From positions 17,722,932 through 17,786,931 of the forward strand of contig NC_092679.1 of assembly GCF_964355755.1 (NCBI RefSeq): a stretch of 64,000 nt of DNA. Direction: 5' to 3'. The DNA is from Antedon mediterranea. Taxonomy: Eukaryota > Echinodermata > Crinoidea > Comatulida > Antedonidae. The position numbers were made by a program, and so were the translations under genes. How positions within the stretch are numbered: position 1 is the stretch's first letter; every line of letters starts with the position of its first letter. The notes beneath the pieces were generated by a model. That model had not been told where the DNA came from. It did no database searches and saw only the letters and a list, made by a program, of their open reading frames with translations. Below, piece by piece: positions 35,801 through 39,058 of this stretch.

Positions 35801-38240
35801 TGTTTCAGCTAAAATGTTTTCAGCAGGTCTATTTTAAAGCCTTCCACTGTAGTTAATGTTGGATAGAAAAAACCCAATGTCATATATTCATGGATGGCGT
35901 TTGATTTCACCTAAATTTCTTTCACCATGCCTATTGCGCATTTTAAGGCCTTCCCATTGTGCATAACATCCCAGGCTAAAAAACTGGATTTTGCGACTAA
36001 CCTCCAAAATTTTAGAAACCAATGCTAAAATACACACTGTTAAGGATTGAGATAAATAAATTAAGGGACAACAAATGTGTACCGCCAAACCAAAACCAGG
36101 CGTTTGTCGGCAGCAAGGGATTTCTGTAAAATGCTTCTGAATGTGTAAAACCTATATCTTGACCATTTTTAGTTTTTTAAATAATCTTACAGAAAATTTA
36201 CCGTAGATTCCAAAAATCTATGTATTTTAAAGAAATTATAAGTATAAATCAATGAAAATAACATTTTAATGAGACCCCCTTTTTCGTCTTTGGTGAAAAA
36301 ATCAAGTTCTATTCTGTAATTTGTGTCTATTTCTAACCAACTTTTACATCTTTGATTATGAGAAGACCCCTTAATGTGTGGTATTTTTAGAAAGCTCGTG
36401 AAAAAATCTTTCCAAAGATAAAGGTTGTAGGTCATGTAAAATAATAGTATAGCCAATCAAACACATTCTTTAATAACCTTTTGGTATAAGCAAACCAGTC
36501 TTGTTGCTACGGAATCCTGAAACAGGCAATTTGATTGGCTAACAGAGTGGCTCAAGTCATTGAAGCGTTAAATTTGCCTTTAACAGTTATTCAAAGTACA
36601 CTGAGGAAGCGGTAAGGTTTTAACAAAACTTTCTTACTGTAAAAAACATTCAATATTAATTCATACTTGCTATTTATGCATCCTAGATAATAATAAAACA
36701 ACAAAGAATAGTTTAATGATTTATATAATATGAAAAGTAGAAATATTGGCTTCACTAGCGAATCATAAACAACAAGAGGTTAGAAAGTACGAAATGACTT
36801 TCTAGCGCGACACACTCAGTTTGGTGAACACAGAAACACTTTTGATCAAAATATTAGGCCTAGCCTAGGCATAAGATAAAAGATGAACTGTATGCCAGCT
36901 TAGTACTTCAAGTTAGCCTAGTAAAACCACCTAGCATACCTTGGTCTAGGCCTAGCCCAAAAAAAAATGATTTTTAAATGTGTTTAAAAAAGTTTAATTT
37001 AATTTTTCATTCTGTTTTCAGATCTTGATTGGTATACTGTAATGTAATACCAATAGTTTTGACAGTGGTGGTGATGCTGTTGCTACTTTCTCTTCTCAAA
37101 GAACTCCAATATGGTGATACGGTGCTTAATATAACTTTACAAAAATGACTTTGATTCTGATGATACATGACACATGTATTCTATTATGCAACGTAACCCT
37201 GAATAAAACCGTGAAATAATTGTATCGAAAAATATGTATGTATTTAAATGACCCGGCACAAAAGATGATAATACTGTTGTTGTAATACGCAGCCTAAAAT
37301 GACCAAAATTTTATAATTTAAAGTGTACCAATTGTAAATAAATTTAAACACATCAAACACAATCAACTGTCTGTGTATCATTAATTTTAGTTCATTTCTA
37401 TGTGTTGTATTTTTATTGTCACTTTATTAATAGTACTTATTTATAGTTATTACAAGCCTCACACATAACATAAGTTTAGTAAAAAAAAGTTTACTAACGT
37501 ATGTTGTTATTTGAAGTCTCATTTGACAATGTTAATGTTACTGGATTTCTTTGAAAATTTCAATGATTATAGAAAAATGTATTAGTTACATTTGTGCTAA
37601 ATTTCAAAGTCATAGGTATACTAGAAGTTAGCGTTGTCAAGGTGAACATGAGTCGCTGTCTGCCAGCACATTTAAACTTCCTGTTTGAACTATTGTTTAT
37701 CTTTGAATGCATTTTTCACTGCTTAATAAAAATGAATTCTTACTTGTATTTCTTTACTTATTGTATCATAACTCTAAAAATACTTGACCAAATTGAATAA
37801 TTTTTTCAGTATTTTAAAGCAAATTATGTGCTCTGTACAAATATCTTGAAAACTCAAAATGTCACATTTACGACAAATGCCTGGTTTTGATTTGGCTGTA
37901 CACAAATTATTAATTTAATCCAGGATCTTCTAATATAAATGATTTTCTTGACTTTAGCCCTGGATTCCAAAGGTTTGTCAACCTGATGTGTCAGATGGAC
38001 AAAGATGAGCGCAAAGCCTTCATGCAGTTCACCACTGGCTGCTCATCACTGCCACCAGGCGGCCTAGCCAACCTTTACCCTCGTCTCACAATTGTTCGTA
38101 AAGTCGAGGCCGATGATAAGACCTACCCGTCCGTGAACACATGTGTGCATTACTTAAAACTTCCGTGCTACTCAAGCGAAGAAATAATGAGAAAAATGCT
38201 GAAAGCTGCAACAACAGAGAAGGGTTTTCATCTAAATTAG
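1..38240 (+). CDS. HECTD1: HECTD1, HECT-domain E3 ubiquitin ligase (gene span, 5' partial, 43 exons)
   Basis: The product is a very large E3 ubiquitin ligase that takes ubiquitin from an E2 onto a catalytic cysteine and passes it to substrates; known animal orthologues act in the cytoplasm in development and signalling. Forty-three exons chain with matching phases into 2477 codons and a stop at 38238-38240. Human HECTD1 is about 2610 aa, and only about 40 N-terminal residues are missing here, left of the window. Window-protein landmarks: helical/ARM-like region 1-270, ankyrin repeats about 275-445, SUN-like domain about 1072-1235, MIB/HERC2 domain about 1240-1325, Ser-rich and acidic linkers about 1330-1640, small helical domain about 1745-1850, HECT domain from about 2020. 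The catalytic Cys is in the [12 protein letters not shown] motif (codon 38040-38042), and the protein ends in the conserved EKGFHLN tail. Family assignment is near certain from gapless similarity across most exons; isoforms and the 5' end are unknown. Confidence 0.97.
203..270. repeat. Family D (CCCCTATTAAGGGGACAC-type) relic
   Basis: ACCCTTTTAAGGGGACACC is followed closely by the inverted copy GGTGTCCCCTGAATAGTGG, forming a short foldback. Related pairs occur at 8445-8580, 13828-13932, 23070-23210 and 40640-40675. Confidence 0.5.
410..730. repeat. AT-rich dispersed repeat with AAGTTCAAGAACTTAAAGG head
   Basis: AATAAGTTCAAAGAACTTAAAGG followed by a GGCTTACCCACC-like stretch and about 200 bp of A/T-rich sequence resembles 26590-26840 in intron 23. 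This looks like two copies of a retroelement 3' end, but no coding part is present. Confidence 0.4.
2562..2720. repeat. Family C MITE-like element
   Basis: Starts ATCGACTCTCCCAATACC and ends GAGAGAGTTGACTCTGTC, which are inverted ends. Interior blocks (AAAACCAGACATATT, GGTGTCTGGT) recur at 7689-7852, 10524-10687 and, degraded, 19420-19570. Confidence 0.6.
3758..4290. mobile_element. 533-bp non-autonomous TIR element
   Basis: AGGGACTTTACGAAACATG (first bases of a 23-bp terminus, 3758-3780) is repeated as a perfect inverted copy ending at 4290. TA or AAT on both sides may be the target duplication. The interior has a GC-richer left half and an AT-rich right half with no coding frame of note. 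A cut-and-paste MITE is the simplest reading. Confidence 0.65.
4674..4857. mobile_element. Family B palindromic MITE, copy 1
   Basis: The ends are TTGGTTCCCACTAGAACG and CGCTAGTGGGAATCACGC, with near-complete internal foldback symmetry (AATCACAAGCGA / TCGCTTGTGATT). Close copies lie at 22455-22632 and, in reverse orientation, 25821-26005. Confidence 0.75.
5183..5780. repeat. Tandem duplicated block, second copy split by a foldback insertion
   Basis: A block running from TATTTAGAATA through TAGATGATAGAT and GGCTGTTTATTTATATTC to TTTTTAAAATATTGGATTACTAT occurs at about 5183-5366 and again from about 5367. The second copy is interrupted at about 5510 and resumes at about 5731. The interruption is the foldback at 5514-5697 with short flanks. 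Confidence 0.6.
5514..5697. mobile_element. Foldback (long inverted repeat) element
   Basis: The left arm, from ATTAAAATAAGG through CACACTAAAGTAATTTCC, is mirrored by the right arm GGAAATTACTTTAGTGTG through CCTTATTTTAAT. The arms are about 55-60 bp around a roughly 65-bp centre. It sits inside the second copy of the 5.2-5.8 kb duplication. Confidence 0.7.
5861..5978. repeat. TIR relic related to the 19.9-kb element
   Basis: TTATCCCTTTCACATTGCC at the left and ATATGAAAGGGGTATAC at the right are inverted. They share the CCCTTTCACA / TGAAAGGGGTATA ends with the CCGGAG-rich element at 19936-20515. Confidence 0.45.
7292..7526 (+). CDS. HECTD1: HECTD1 exon 2
   Basis: Acceptor CTACAG, donor GTACAG; 235 nt, entering with one base and leaving in phase 0. 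It encodes [28 protein letters not shown] and [16 protein letters not shown], part of the conserved N-terminal helical repeat region. Confidence 0.95.
7689..7852. repeat. Family C MITE-like element
   Basis: AGTCAACTCTCCCATTAC and GGTATTGGGAGAATTGACT are inverted ends enclosing AGTCTGGTATT blocks. It lies in HECTD1 intron 2. Confidence 0.6.
8231..8322. repeat. Family A MITE, truncated
   Basis: CCTTGTCTACATTACAATC, then CTTTATGTGACAAAAAA and GATGATGTCATATCAC; the right terminus is missing. Confidence 0.5.
8445..8580. repeat. Family D elements (two overlapping relics)
   Basis: CCCTATTAAGG, CACCCCTATTAAGGGGACAT and CCCTTAATAGGG occur within 130 bp in intron 2, just before exon 3. Confidence 0.5.
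8619..8846 (+). CDS. HECTD1: HECTD1 exon 3
   Basis: Acceptor TTACAG, donor GTAAGT; 228 nt, phase 0 at both ends. Encodes [18 protein letters not shown] through [11 protein letters not shown], matching the N-terminal helical region of HECTD1 nearly without gaps. Confidence 0.96.
10385..10500. repeat. Dispersed repeat with GCTTTACRTCYC block
   Basis: CACATGAACTATAC-like sequence followed by GGCTTTACGTCCCATCGGAA resembles 28795-28870 (CAGCTTTACATCTCGTCCAA). Probably an old SINE-like family; no intact promoter boxes were seen. Confidence 0.35.
10524..10687. repeat. Family C MITE-like element
   Basis: TACAGTAAACTCTCCCAAAA and GGTATTGGGAGAGTTGACTG form the inverted ends; the interior contains AAAACCAGGCATATT and GGTGTCTGG. 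Confidence 0.65.
11531..11806 (+). CDS. HECTD1: HECTD1 exon 4
   Basis: Acceptor TTATAG, donor GTACGT; 276 nt, phase 0. Encodes [20 protein letters not shown], then [11 protein letters not shown] and [18 protein letters not shown]. The middle ([16 protein letters not shown]) is a low-complexity spacer, as in other HECTD1 proteins. Confidence 0.96.
11807..13302 (+). other. HECTD1 intron 4
   Basis: AT-rich with no repeat family or exon that I recognise. A short direct repeat (TCCTTCATATATTAAATT) occurs twice near 12363-12420. Confidence 0.6.
13303..13361 (+). CDS. HECTD1: HECTD1 exon 5
   Basis: Short 59-nt exon with acceptor TTTTTTTAAAG and donor GTTGGT. Encodes [19 protein letters not shown] plus two bases of Arg completed by exon 6. 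The ...[13 protein letters not shown] junction is conserved in HECTD1. Confidence 0.93.
13644..13707 (+). repeat. tRNA-derived SINE-like fragment
   Basis: TAGCTTGGTGGTTAGG resembles a Pol III A box and AGCTCAAATCTTGTC a degenerate B box, about 35 nt apart, as in tRNA-derived SINE heads. Confidence 0.4.
13828..13932. mobile_element. Family D MITE, intact foldback
   Basis: ACACCCCTATTAAGGGGACA and TGTCCCCTTAATAGGGGTTC are perfect inverted ends of an element of about 100 bp. Its right-end sequence is also part of the 130-bp tandem unit that follows. Confidence 0.65.
13951..14344 (+). pseudogene. Three tandem partial copies of HECTD1 exon 6 with acceptor sites
   Basis: Starting at 13965, 14095 and 14231, three copies repeat the first 55-65 nt of exon 6 (TGTGTYTTGGATACAATG, then TTTGCTAATRRTGTTTCTAT). 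Each follows a TCTCTGWTTAG-type acceptor, with spacing of about 130, 136 and 129 bp to the next. Copies 1 and 3 lack seven bases present in the real exon, which shifts the frame. Copy 2 keeps length and reads [19 protein letters not shown]. None has the rest of the exon or an obvious donor. The spacer carries a family D end (GGTGTCCCCTTAATAGAGG). I read them as partial exon duplications, probably not spliced productively. Confidence 0.85.
14360..14577 (+). CDS. HECTD1: HECTD1 exon 6
   Basis: Acceptor TCTGATTAG, donor GTAGGA; 218 nt. Encodes [20 protein letters not shown] and [20 protein letters not shown], then [13 protein letters not shown]: the end of the helical region and the start of the ankyrin repeats. 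Its 5' third is duplicated three times just upstream. Confidence 0.96.
14606..14729. mobile_element. Family A MITE
   Basis: AAGCTCTGTCTACACTATCA at the left and TTTGATAGTATAGACTGAGC at the right, with interior GGTAAATGACATCATC and GGCACATCACAT. It lies in intron 6. Confidence 0.75.
15140..15216 (+). CDS. HECTD1: HECTD1 exon 7
   Basis: Acceptor TGTACAG, donor GTGATT; 77 nt. Encodes [20 protein letters not shown] and FGTQEM, an ankyrin repeat helix pair. Confidence 0.95.
15384..15690 (+). repeat. Tandem duplication of about 160 bp in intron 7
   Basis: Two copies share TTTTGGTGATTTTGGTCT, AACATAGAAATAAATA, ACCTTTGAAAAT and ATGTATGTA...GATTGCAAGTT in the same order, starting near 15384 and 15545. 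Non-coding. Confidence 0.6.
15978..16076 (+). CDS. HECTD1: HECTD1 exon 8
   Basis: Acceptor ATTACAG, donor GTCAGT; 99 nt, phase 0. Encodes [20 protein letters not shown] and [13 protein letters not shown], a canonical ankyrin repeat. Confidence 0.96.
16366..16489 (+). CDS. HECTD1: HECTD1 exon 9
   Basis: Acceptor TTGCAG, donor GTAATG; 124 nt. Encodes [20 protein letters not shown] and [19 protein letters not shown], the last ankyrin repeat. Confidence 0.96.
16632..16792. mobile_element. Family A MITE
   Basis: AAGCTTGGTCTACACTATCA and AAGTTTGATAGTGTAGACAG are inverted ends. The interior has two CCCAAATATGG blocks and ATGACATCATCATG. Confidence 0.75.
16833..17013. mobile_element. Foldback element of about 180 bp
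   Basis: The left arm (AAGGGTTATCGCAAAT, GATGCATAATGGGAAGGG, GGAAGCAATAGCGC) is mirrored by the right arm (GCGCTATTTCTTCC, CCCTACCCATCATGCAT, ATTTGCGATAAACCTT). Confidence 0.7.
17446..17674 (+). CDS. HECTD1: HECTD1 exon 10 (threonine-run linker)
   Basis: Acceptor AACACAG, donor GTGAGT; 229 nt. Encodes EWMVPVTP, an uninterrupted run of nine Thr, a Pro/Ser/Lys-rich linker, then [20 protein letters not shown] and the start of the next helical block. The linker is a variable acidic/basic stretch in vertebrate HECTD1, so its different composition here is expected. The Thr codons ACN form a simple-sequence tract at about 17469-17499. Confidence 0.94.
17733..17877. repeat. Family B MITE, degraded
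   Basis: GCTTGGTTCCCACTGAGAC and ACAGTGAGAACCTCACTT are inverted ends; GCAAGGACGTAAGC and CCAATCAC persist internally. Confidence 0.5.
17991..18132 (+). CDS. HECTD1: HECTD1 exon 11
   Basis: Acceptor ATTTCAG, donor GTAATG; 142 nt. Encodes [20 protein letters not shown] and [20 protein letters not shown], a helical-repeat segment after the ankyrin block. Confidence 0.95.
18238..18345 (+). repeat. tRNA-derived SINE-like fragment
   Basis: GGTGGTTCGATAG (A-box-like) and GGGTTCAATCTTGACC (B-box-like, 18286-18301) stand about 45 nt apart, followed by a CAGGGTTGTAACTTACAAC tail. Confidence 0.4.
18510..18686 (+). CDS. HECTD1: HECTD1 exon 12
   Basis: Acceptor ATTACAG, donor GTAATG; 177 nt, phase 0. 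Encodes [20 protein letters not shown] and [20 protein letters not shown], then an acidic tail. Confidence 0.96.
18868..18990. repeat. Dispersed repeat (AAGCGCT / CATTATTACC type)
   Basis: TTTATATAGTGCCTAATG, CTAAGCGCTAAACATTATTA and TATGGAAACATACTCCCATA match the same blocks at 31862-32130 in intron 35. The blocks look like an old SINE-like family. Confidence 0.5.
19058..19286 (+). CDS. HECTD1: HECTD1 exon 13
   Basis: Acceptor TTTCTAG, donor GTAAGA; 229 nt. Encodes [20 protein letters not shown] and [20 protein letters not shown], one of the most conserved blocks of HECTD1 outside HECT. Confidence 0.97.
19420..19570. repeat. Family C element, degraded
   Basis: AGTCTCTCAAAACCAGAG, ACACAGACTTCAGAGAAAAC and GTGTCTGGTAG echo the family C interior; the ends are eroded. 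Confidence 0.4.
19668..19843 (+). CDS. HECTD1: HECTD1 exon 14
   Basis: Acceptor TTTACAG, donor GTGAGT; 176 nt. Encodes [20 protein letters not shown] and [20 protein letters not shown], ending HNSDGQA. Confidence 0.95.
19936..20515. mobile_element. CCGGAG-rich 580-bp TIR element
   Basis: TATACCCCTTTCACACCAAA at the left and TGGTGTGAAAGGGGTATA at the right are inverted ends. Clusters of CTCCGGAG and CCCCGG with repeated CTTTCACACCAAA blocks fill both arms; the centre (about 20060-20280) is AT-rich. A possible TA target duplication flanks it. It is much richer in GC and CpG than the intron around it. Confidence 0.75.
20584..20751 (+). CDS. HECTD1: HECTD1 exon 15
   Basis: Acceptor CTTACAG, donor GTAAAG; 168 nt, phase 0. 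Encodes [20 protein letters not shown] and [20 protein letters not shown], then a basic KRGKRLRSK segment. Confidence 0.96.
20808..20893 (+). repeat. GGTGGTTTAATTTT short tandem repeat
   Basis: Five units of about 18-20 bp (GGTGGTTTRATTTTTGC) run in tandem within intron 15. Confidence 0.7.
21386..21523 (+). CDS. HECTD1: HECTD1 exon 16
   Basis: Acceptor TTTCAG, donor GTAAGT; 138 nt, phase 0. Encodes [20 protein letters not shown] and [17 protein letters not shown]. Confidence 0.95.
21775..21985 (-). repeat. tRNA-derived SINE (minus strand)
   Basis: On the minus strand, TGGCTGAGCGGTTAAGAC (A box, 21955-21972) and GGTTCGAACC (perfect B box, 21909-21918) are followed by a body containing AGTAGGGTGTTACTCC and CACAGCCACTAATCATAAC. 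That body recurs on the plus strand at 54025-54150. The spacing fits a tRNA-derived SINE better than a working tRNA gene, because no cloverleaf closes. Confidence 0.65.
22038..22184 (+). CDS. HECTD1: HECTD1 exon 17
   Basis: Acceptor ACCCTAG, donor GTAAGT; 147 nt, phase 0. Encodes [20 protein letters not shown] and [18 protein letters not shown]. Confidence 0.95.
22317..22385 (-). repeat. tRNA-derived SINE head (minus strand)
   Basis: Reverse complement reads AGCTCGGTGGTCTAGAGG (A-box-like) then GTGGGTTCGAGGAAC (B-box-like), about 35 nt apart. Confidence 0.5.
22455..22632. mobile_element. Family B palindromic MITE, copy 2
   Basis: Nearly identical to 4674-4857, including AACCAATGACAAGCGAAGTT and ATAGACAGTTAGCAATCACA; the ends are TTGTTCCCACTAGAACG and CGCTAGTGGGAACCACGC. 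Confidence 0.75.
22699..22790 (+). CDS. HECTD1: HECTD1 exon 18
   Basis: Acceptor CTGCAG, donor GTAAGT; 92 nt. Encodes [20 protein letters not shown] and [10 protein letters not shown]. Less conserved than its neighbours, as expected for this segment. Confidence 0.92.
22909..23017 (+). CDS. HECTD1: HECTD1 exon 19
   Basis: Acceptor CTGCAG, donor GTATGT; 109 nt. Encodes [20 protein letters not shown] and [17 protein letters not shown]. Confidence 0.95.
23070..23210. repeat. Family D relic
   Basis: ACCCCTTTTAAGAGGACATC and GAGCTGTCCCCTGAATAG are degraded inverted ends. Confidence 0.4.
23229..23589 (+). repeat. 19-bp tandem array (TATGTACTGTATATTACTG)
   Basis: About 360 bp of 19-bp units mixed with 10-bp TATATTACTG half-units, in HECTD1 intron 19. 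The unit carries no stop in several frames, so long repetitive open frames appear, but they are array artefacts. Confidence 0.9.
23677..23811 (+). CDS. HECTD1: HECTD1 exon 20
   Basis: Acceptor TTTTTAG, donor GTAAGT; 135 nt, phase 0. Encodes [20 protein letters not shown] and [20 protein letters not shown]. Confidence 0.96.
24291..24430 (+). CDS. HECTD1: HECTD1 exon 21 (leads into SUN-like domain)
   Basis: Acceptor CAACAG, donor GTGAGT; 140 nt. Encodes [20 protein letters not shown] and [20 protein letters not shown]. Confidence 0.97.
24468..25349. mobile_element. Family A MITE split by a 0.74-kb CpG-rich insertion
   Basis: The left half (AAGCTATGTCTACACTATCA to GGCACATCGCAT) ends near 24578. 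The right half (CACATAAAGTTTGATAGTGT) resumes near 25322. The insertion begins and ends with the same block (TATAGTTCACTATGTCGGT, GTCTGTCGGTCCGGTATCAC) at about 24597 and 25227, in direct orientation. Its middle is rich in CG (GTGCGTAGCGCATG, GCGTACGCGCGC). Confidence 0.7.
25354..25653 (+). repeat. 43-bp tandem repeat, 7 copies
   Basis: The unit starts AATGAATTATGGAGTATAGC and continues with CACCTAAACAGTAGCTACG and a GTTGTT junction. The copies are almost identical; the fourth has GTACCTACG in place of GTAGCTACG. Confidence 0.95.
25821..26005. mobile_element. Family B palindromic MITE, copy 3 (reverse orientation)
   Basis: Begins AAGCGTGGTTCCCACTAGCG and ends ACGTTCTAGTGGGAACCAAG; the interior matches the reverse complement of copies 1 and 2. 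Confidence 0.75.
26102..26245 (+). CDS. HECTD1: HECTD1 exon 22 (SUN-like domain)
   Basis: Acceptor ATTACAG, donor GTAAGT; 144 nt. Encodes [20 protein letters not shown] and [20 protein letters not shown], the start of the SUN (SAD1/UNC-84-like) galactose-binding-like fold. Confidence 0.96.
26353..26532 (+). CDS. HECTD1: HECTD1 exon 23 (SUN-like domain)
   Basis: Acceptor ACCACAG, donor GTTAGT; 180 nt. Encodes [20 protein letters not shown] and [20 protein letters not shown], core beta strands of the SUN-like domain. Confidence 0.97.
26590..26840. repeat. AT-rich dispersed repeat plus (AAT)n microsatellite
   Basis: ATAAGTTCAAGAACTTTAAGG parallels 476-500 in intron 1 in its first bases, and is followed by A/T-rich sequence. 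An AAT triplet run occupies about 26806-26836. Confidence 0.45.
26922..27088 (+). CDS. HECTD1: HECTD1 exon 24 (end of SUN-like domain)
   Basis: Acceptor TATCAAAG, donor GTAAGA; 167 nt. Encodes [20 protein letters not shown] and [20 protein letters not shown]. Confidence 0.96.
27195..27371 (+). CDS. HECTD1: HECTD1 exon 25 (MIB/HERC2 domain, first half)
   Basis: Acceptor TTTCAG, donor GTAAGG; 177 nt. Encodes [20 protein letters not shown], then [20 protein letters not shown]. The WKWRDQDG signature marks the MIB/HERC2 domain, a known protein-binding module of ubiquitin ligases. Confidence 0.97.
27589..27903 (+). CDS. HECTD1: HECTD1 exon 26 (MIB/HERC2 second half and Ser-rich linker)
   Basis: Acceptor CTATTAG, donor GTACAG; 315 nt. 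Encodes [20 protein letters not shown] and KYDLKLA, closing the MIB/HERC2 domain, then a Ser/Thr-rich disordered linker. The Ser-rich part is shorter than in mammals. Confidence 0.96.
28253..28432 (+). CDS. HECTD1: HECTD1 exon 27 (linker)
   Basis: Acceptor TTAACAG, donor GTAATA; 180 nt in phase. Encodes a low-complexity segment ([20 protein letters not shown]) and [14 protein letters not shown]. No strong similarity to vertebrates; called by phase continuity, codon composition and splice sites. Confidence 0.85.
28577..28737. mobile_element. Family A MITE
   Basis: AAGCTCTGTCTACACTATCA and TTTGATAGTGTAGACAGAGC form intact 20-bp inverted ends; the interior has GATGATGTCATATCACTAC and GGGCACATCACAT. 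Confidence 0.8.
28998..29186 (+). CDS. HECTD1: HECTD1 exon 28 (linker)
   Basis: Acceptor TCAACAG, donor GTAAGA; 189 nt in phase. Encodes [20 protein letters not shown] and [16 protein letters not shown], resembling the Ser/Asn-rich linker of HECTD1 (human SVPNLSSRE, then NATNN). Confidence 0.9.
29309..29598 (+). CDS. HECTD1: HECTD1 exon 29 (acidic linker)
   Basis: Acceptor ATTCTAG, donor GTAAGT; 290 nt. Encodes [40 protein letters not shown] and a D/E-rich run ([20 protein letters not shown]), the acidic stretch conserved in HECTD1. Confidence 0.96.
29924..30074 (+). CDS. HECTD1: HECTD1 exon 30
   Basis: Acceptor ATCCTAG, donor GTATAT; 151 nt. Encodes [20 protein letters not shown] and [20 protein letters not shown], strongly conserved. 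Confidence 0.97.
30345..30433 (+). CDS. HECTD1: HECTD1 exon 31
   Basis: Acceptor GTCACAG, donor GTAAGT; 89 nt. Encodes [20 protein letters not shown] and [10 protein letters not shown]. Confidence 0.93.
30549..30679 (+). CDS. HECTD1: HECTD1 exon 32
   Basis: Acceptor TTTACAG, donor GTAAGT; 131 nt. Encodes [20 protein letters not shown] and [16 protein letters not shown], matching the [10 protein letters not shown] motif upstream of the helical domain. Confidence 0.95.
30778..30838 (+). CDS. HECTD1: HECTD1 exon 33
   Basis: Acceptor CATCTAG, donor GTAAGT; 61 nt. Encodes [20 protein letters not shown], the start of the small helical bundle domain. Confidence 0.93.
31146..31328 (+). CDS. HECTD1: HECTD1 exon 34 (helical domain)
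   Basis: Acceptor TTTACAG, donor GTAAGT; 183 nt, phase 0. Encodes [20 protein letters not shown] and [20 protein letters not shown], the basic helical bundle known from human HECTD1. Confidence 0.96.
31341..31500. mobile_element. Family A MITE
   Basis: GGCTCTGTCTACACTATCAA and TTGATAGTGTAGACAGAGCT are the ends; GATGATGTCATATCACTACC is in the centre. It begins only 12 bp after the exon 34 donor. Confidence 0.8.
31625..31817 (+). CDS. HECTD1: HECTD1 exon 35
   Basis: Acceptor TTACAG, donor GTAAAT; 193 nt. Encodes [20 protein letters not shown] and [20 protein letters not shown]. Confidence 0.95.
31862..32130. repeat. Dispersed repeat (TATATAGCGCTTATTGCACA type)
   Basis: TTATATAGCGCTTATTGCAC, CATTATTACCCCAGTAATA, TATGGAAACATACTCCCATA and ACACCTGGGTGGAGAG, then GTGTCTTGCCCAACG. 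It shares three blocks in order with 18868-18990 and is the longer copy. Confidence 0.6.
32421..32503 (+). CDS. HECTD1: HECTD1 exon 36
   Basis: Acceptor GTGTAG, donor GTAACT; 83 nt. Encodes [20 protein letters not shown], conserved upstream of the HECT domain. Confidence 0.95.
32744..32871 (+). CDS. HECTD1: HECTD1 exon 37
   Basis: Acceptor TTGTAG, donor GTAAAC; 128 nt. Encodes [20 protein letters not shown] and [13 protein letters not shown]. Confidence 0.97.
32968..33166 (+). CDS. HECTD1: HECTD1 exon 38 (entry to HECT domain)
   Basis: Acceptor ATTATAG, donor GTAAAT; 199 nt. Encodes [20 protein letters not shown] and [20 protein letters not shown]. Confidence 0.97.
33174..33235. repeat. Fragment of the 51.5-kb foldback family
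   Basis: ATTATACAGATATTGCCTGG and TTAGAGGTGTAATATAACAT match the left arm of the foldbacks at 51459 and 52357 (ATACAGATATTGACTG, TTAGAGGTTAAATATAAG). Confidence 0.5.
33348..33485 (+). CDS. HECTD1: HECTD1 exon 39 (HECT N-lobe)
   Basis: Acceptor TATCAG, donor GTATTT; 138 nt, phase 0. Encodes [20 protein letters not shown] and [20 protein letters not shown]. GEEGxGxGPxxEFY is the HECT N-lobe hallmark. Confidence 0.98.
33782..34395 (+). CDS. HECTD1: HECTD1 exon 40 (HECT N-lobe, largest exon)
   Basis: Acceptor TTTTAAG, donor GTGAGA; 614 nt. Encodes [50 protein letters not shown], then a variable acidic insert, and [20 protein letters not shown]. The last two-thirds use CpG-containing codons (CGCGATTC, GGCGACCCGCCG) more than neighbouring exons. 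It is far longer than any other HECTD1 exon here. Confidence 0.97.
34653..34825 (+). CDS. HECTD1: HECTD1 exon 41 (HECT)
   Basis: Acceptor CTAAAAG, donor GTACTG; 173 nt. Encodes [20 protein letters not shown] and [19 protein letters not shown]. Confidence 0.97.
34826..35376 (+). other. HECTD1 intron 41
   Basis: Holds a small open frame (35042-35224, 60 codons) with no family I recognise and no phase-compatible splice sites. Adjacent AATGAGCTCCTAACAGCTCATT is a short palindrome. I suspect an old repeat. Confidence 0.4.
35377..35527 (+). CDS. HECTD1: HECTD1 exon 42 (HECT)
   Basis: Acceptor TTTTCAG, donor GTATGT; 151 nt. Encodes [20 protein letters not shown] and [19 protein letters not shown]. 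Reading through the donor stays open for 26 more codons, to a stop at 35604-35606. Confidence 0.97.
35528..37957 (+). other. HECTD1 intron 42, 2.4 kb
   Basis: Begins with a 26-codon open extension of exon 42, then a direct repeat (GGACCCTCCAACGCTGTAG / GGCCCTCCAACGCTGTAG). An inverted pair, TATAGCCAATCAAACA (about 36430) and CAATTTGATTGGCTAACA (about 36525), suggests a small MITE. AGGCCTAG-rich sequence lies at 36855-36960. The rest shows nothing recognisable. Confidence 0.55.
37958..38240 (+). CDS. HECTD1: HECTD1 exon 43 (HECT C-lobe, catalytic Cys, stop)
   Basis: Acceptor ACTTTAG; 283 nt to the TAG stop. Encodes [40 protein letters not shown] and [18 protein letters not shown], ending GFHLN. 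The Cys at codon 38040-38042 is the ubiquitin thioester acceptor of the HECT family; the C-lobe appears intact. Confidence 0.98.
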
Positions 38241-38299
38241 ACCGGTCATAAAAACAATGTAATCTAAAGATTGTTTTAACATTGTGTGTGTATCAAAAA

Positions 38300-38305
38300 A
38301 ATAAA
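38300..38305 (+). terminator. Candidate poly(A) signal of HECTD1
   Basis: AATAAA lies 60 nt after the stop. Further AATAAA hexamers occur at 38750-38755 and 38778-38783, so longer 3' UTRs are possible. No transcript evidence. Confidence 0.4.
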
Positions 38306-38384
38306 GTGTTAAATATGTTATTTAAACCGGAATAGGTGAAAAATACTAATACTATTTTACATAATTTTGAAAGACATCAAGCTA

Positions 38385-38500
38385 TTGCTACTTGGCGCAA
38401 TGCAATTGAGAGTTGACCAATCACAAGCGACAATTCAGGTTATCCATCGTGTTTTAATTGGTCACTTGGGTGTTGCGTCCAAGTGGTAACAAAACTTTAA
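38385..38500. repeat. Family B MITE, degraded
   Basis: TACTTGGCGCAATGCAATTG, GACCAATCACAAGCGAC and TTGGTCACTTGGGTGTTGCG, then CAAGTGGTAACAAAACTTTA, echo the family B ends and centre. Confidence 0.5.
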
Positions 38501-39058
38501 TAATCATAAAAGGAACCATTTAATTACAAATACCAGTGCAAATATAAAAACAACCTACATTAATACATTATATTAGTAAATGAATTGATTCTAAAGAGAT
38601 ATATTTATTTTAAATTTTAAATAACATAATATGTGCATGTAATGACGGTACACTATTTATTGTGGTGAGTTTTATGCTAATGTCTCCACATGCTTTGAAT
38701 AATGAATTAAGCAGATCAGATGAAACGTAATTTGCATATTTACATTTTCAATAAATAATATATTAAAAGGTGTGTGAAATAAAGTGGCAGTGAAGTAAAT
38801 ATACTTTAAAATGTATATATGCATATGTATGCGATTCAAACTTGGTATTGACTTAGAAGAGAAATCCAGGATATTTCTTATCTGGAATTTGGATGGCAGA
38901 AATTTGTATTTATCATTTTTTTTAAATTGTGAATCAGTTAATTAGTTTAATTTATATGCTAAAAAAATTAATGAGTGAAAAAGCAATGATAGATACTGTA
39001 AGTGCTATATAATCAGTAAGTACTTCAGAAATCTCTACAGTATGTATTTATACTATAA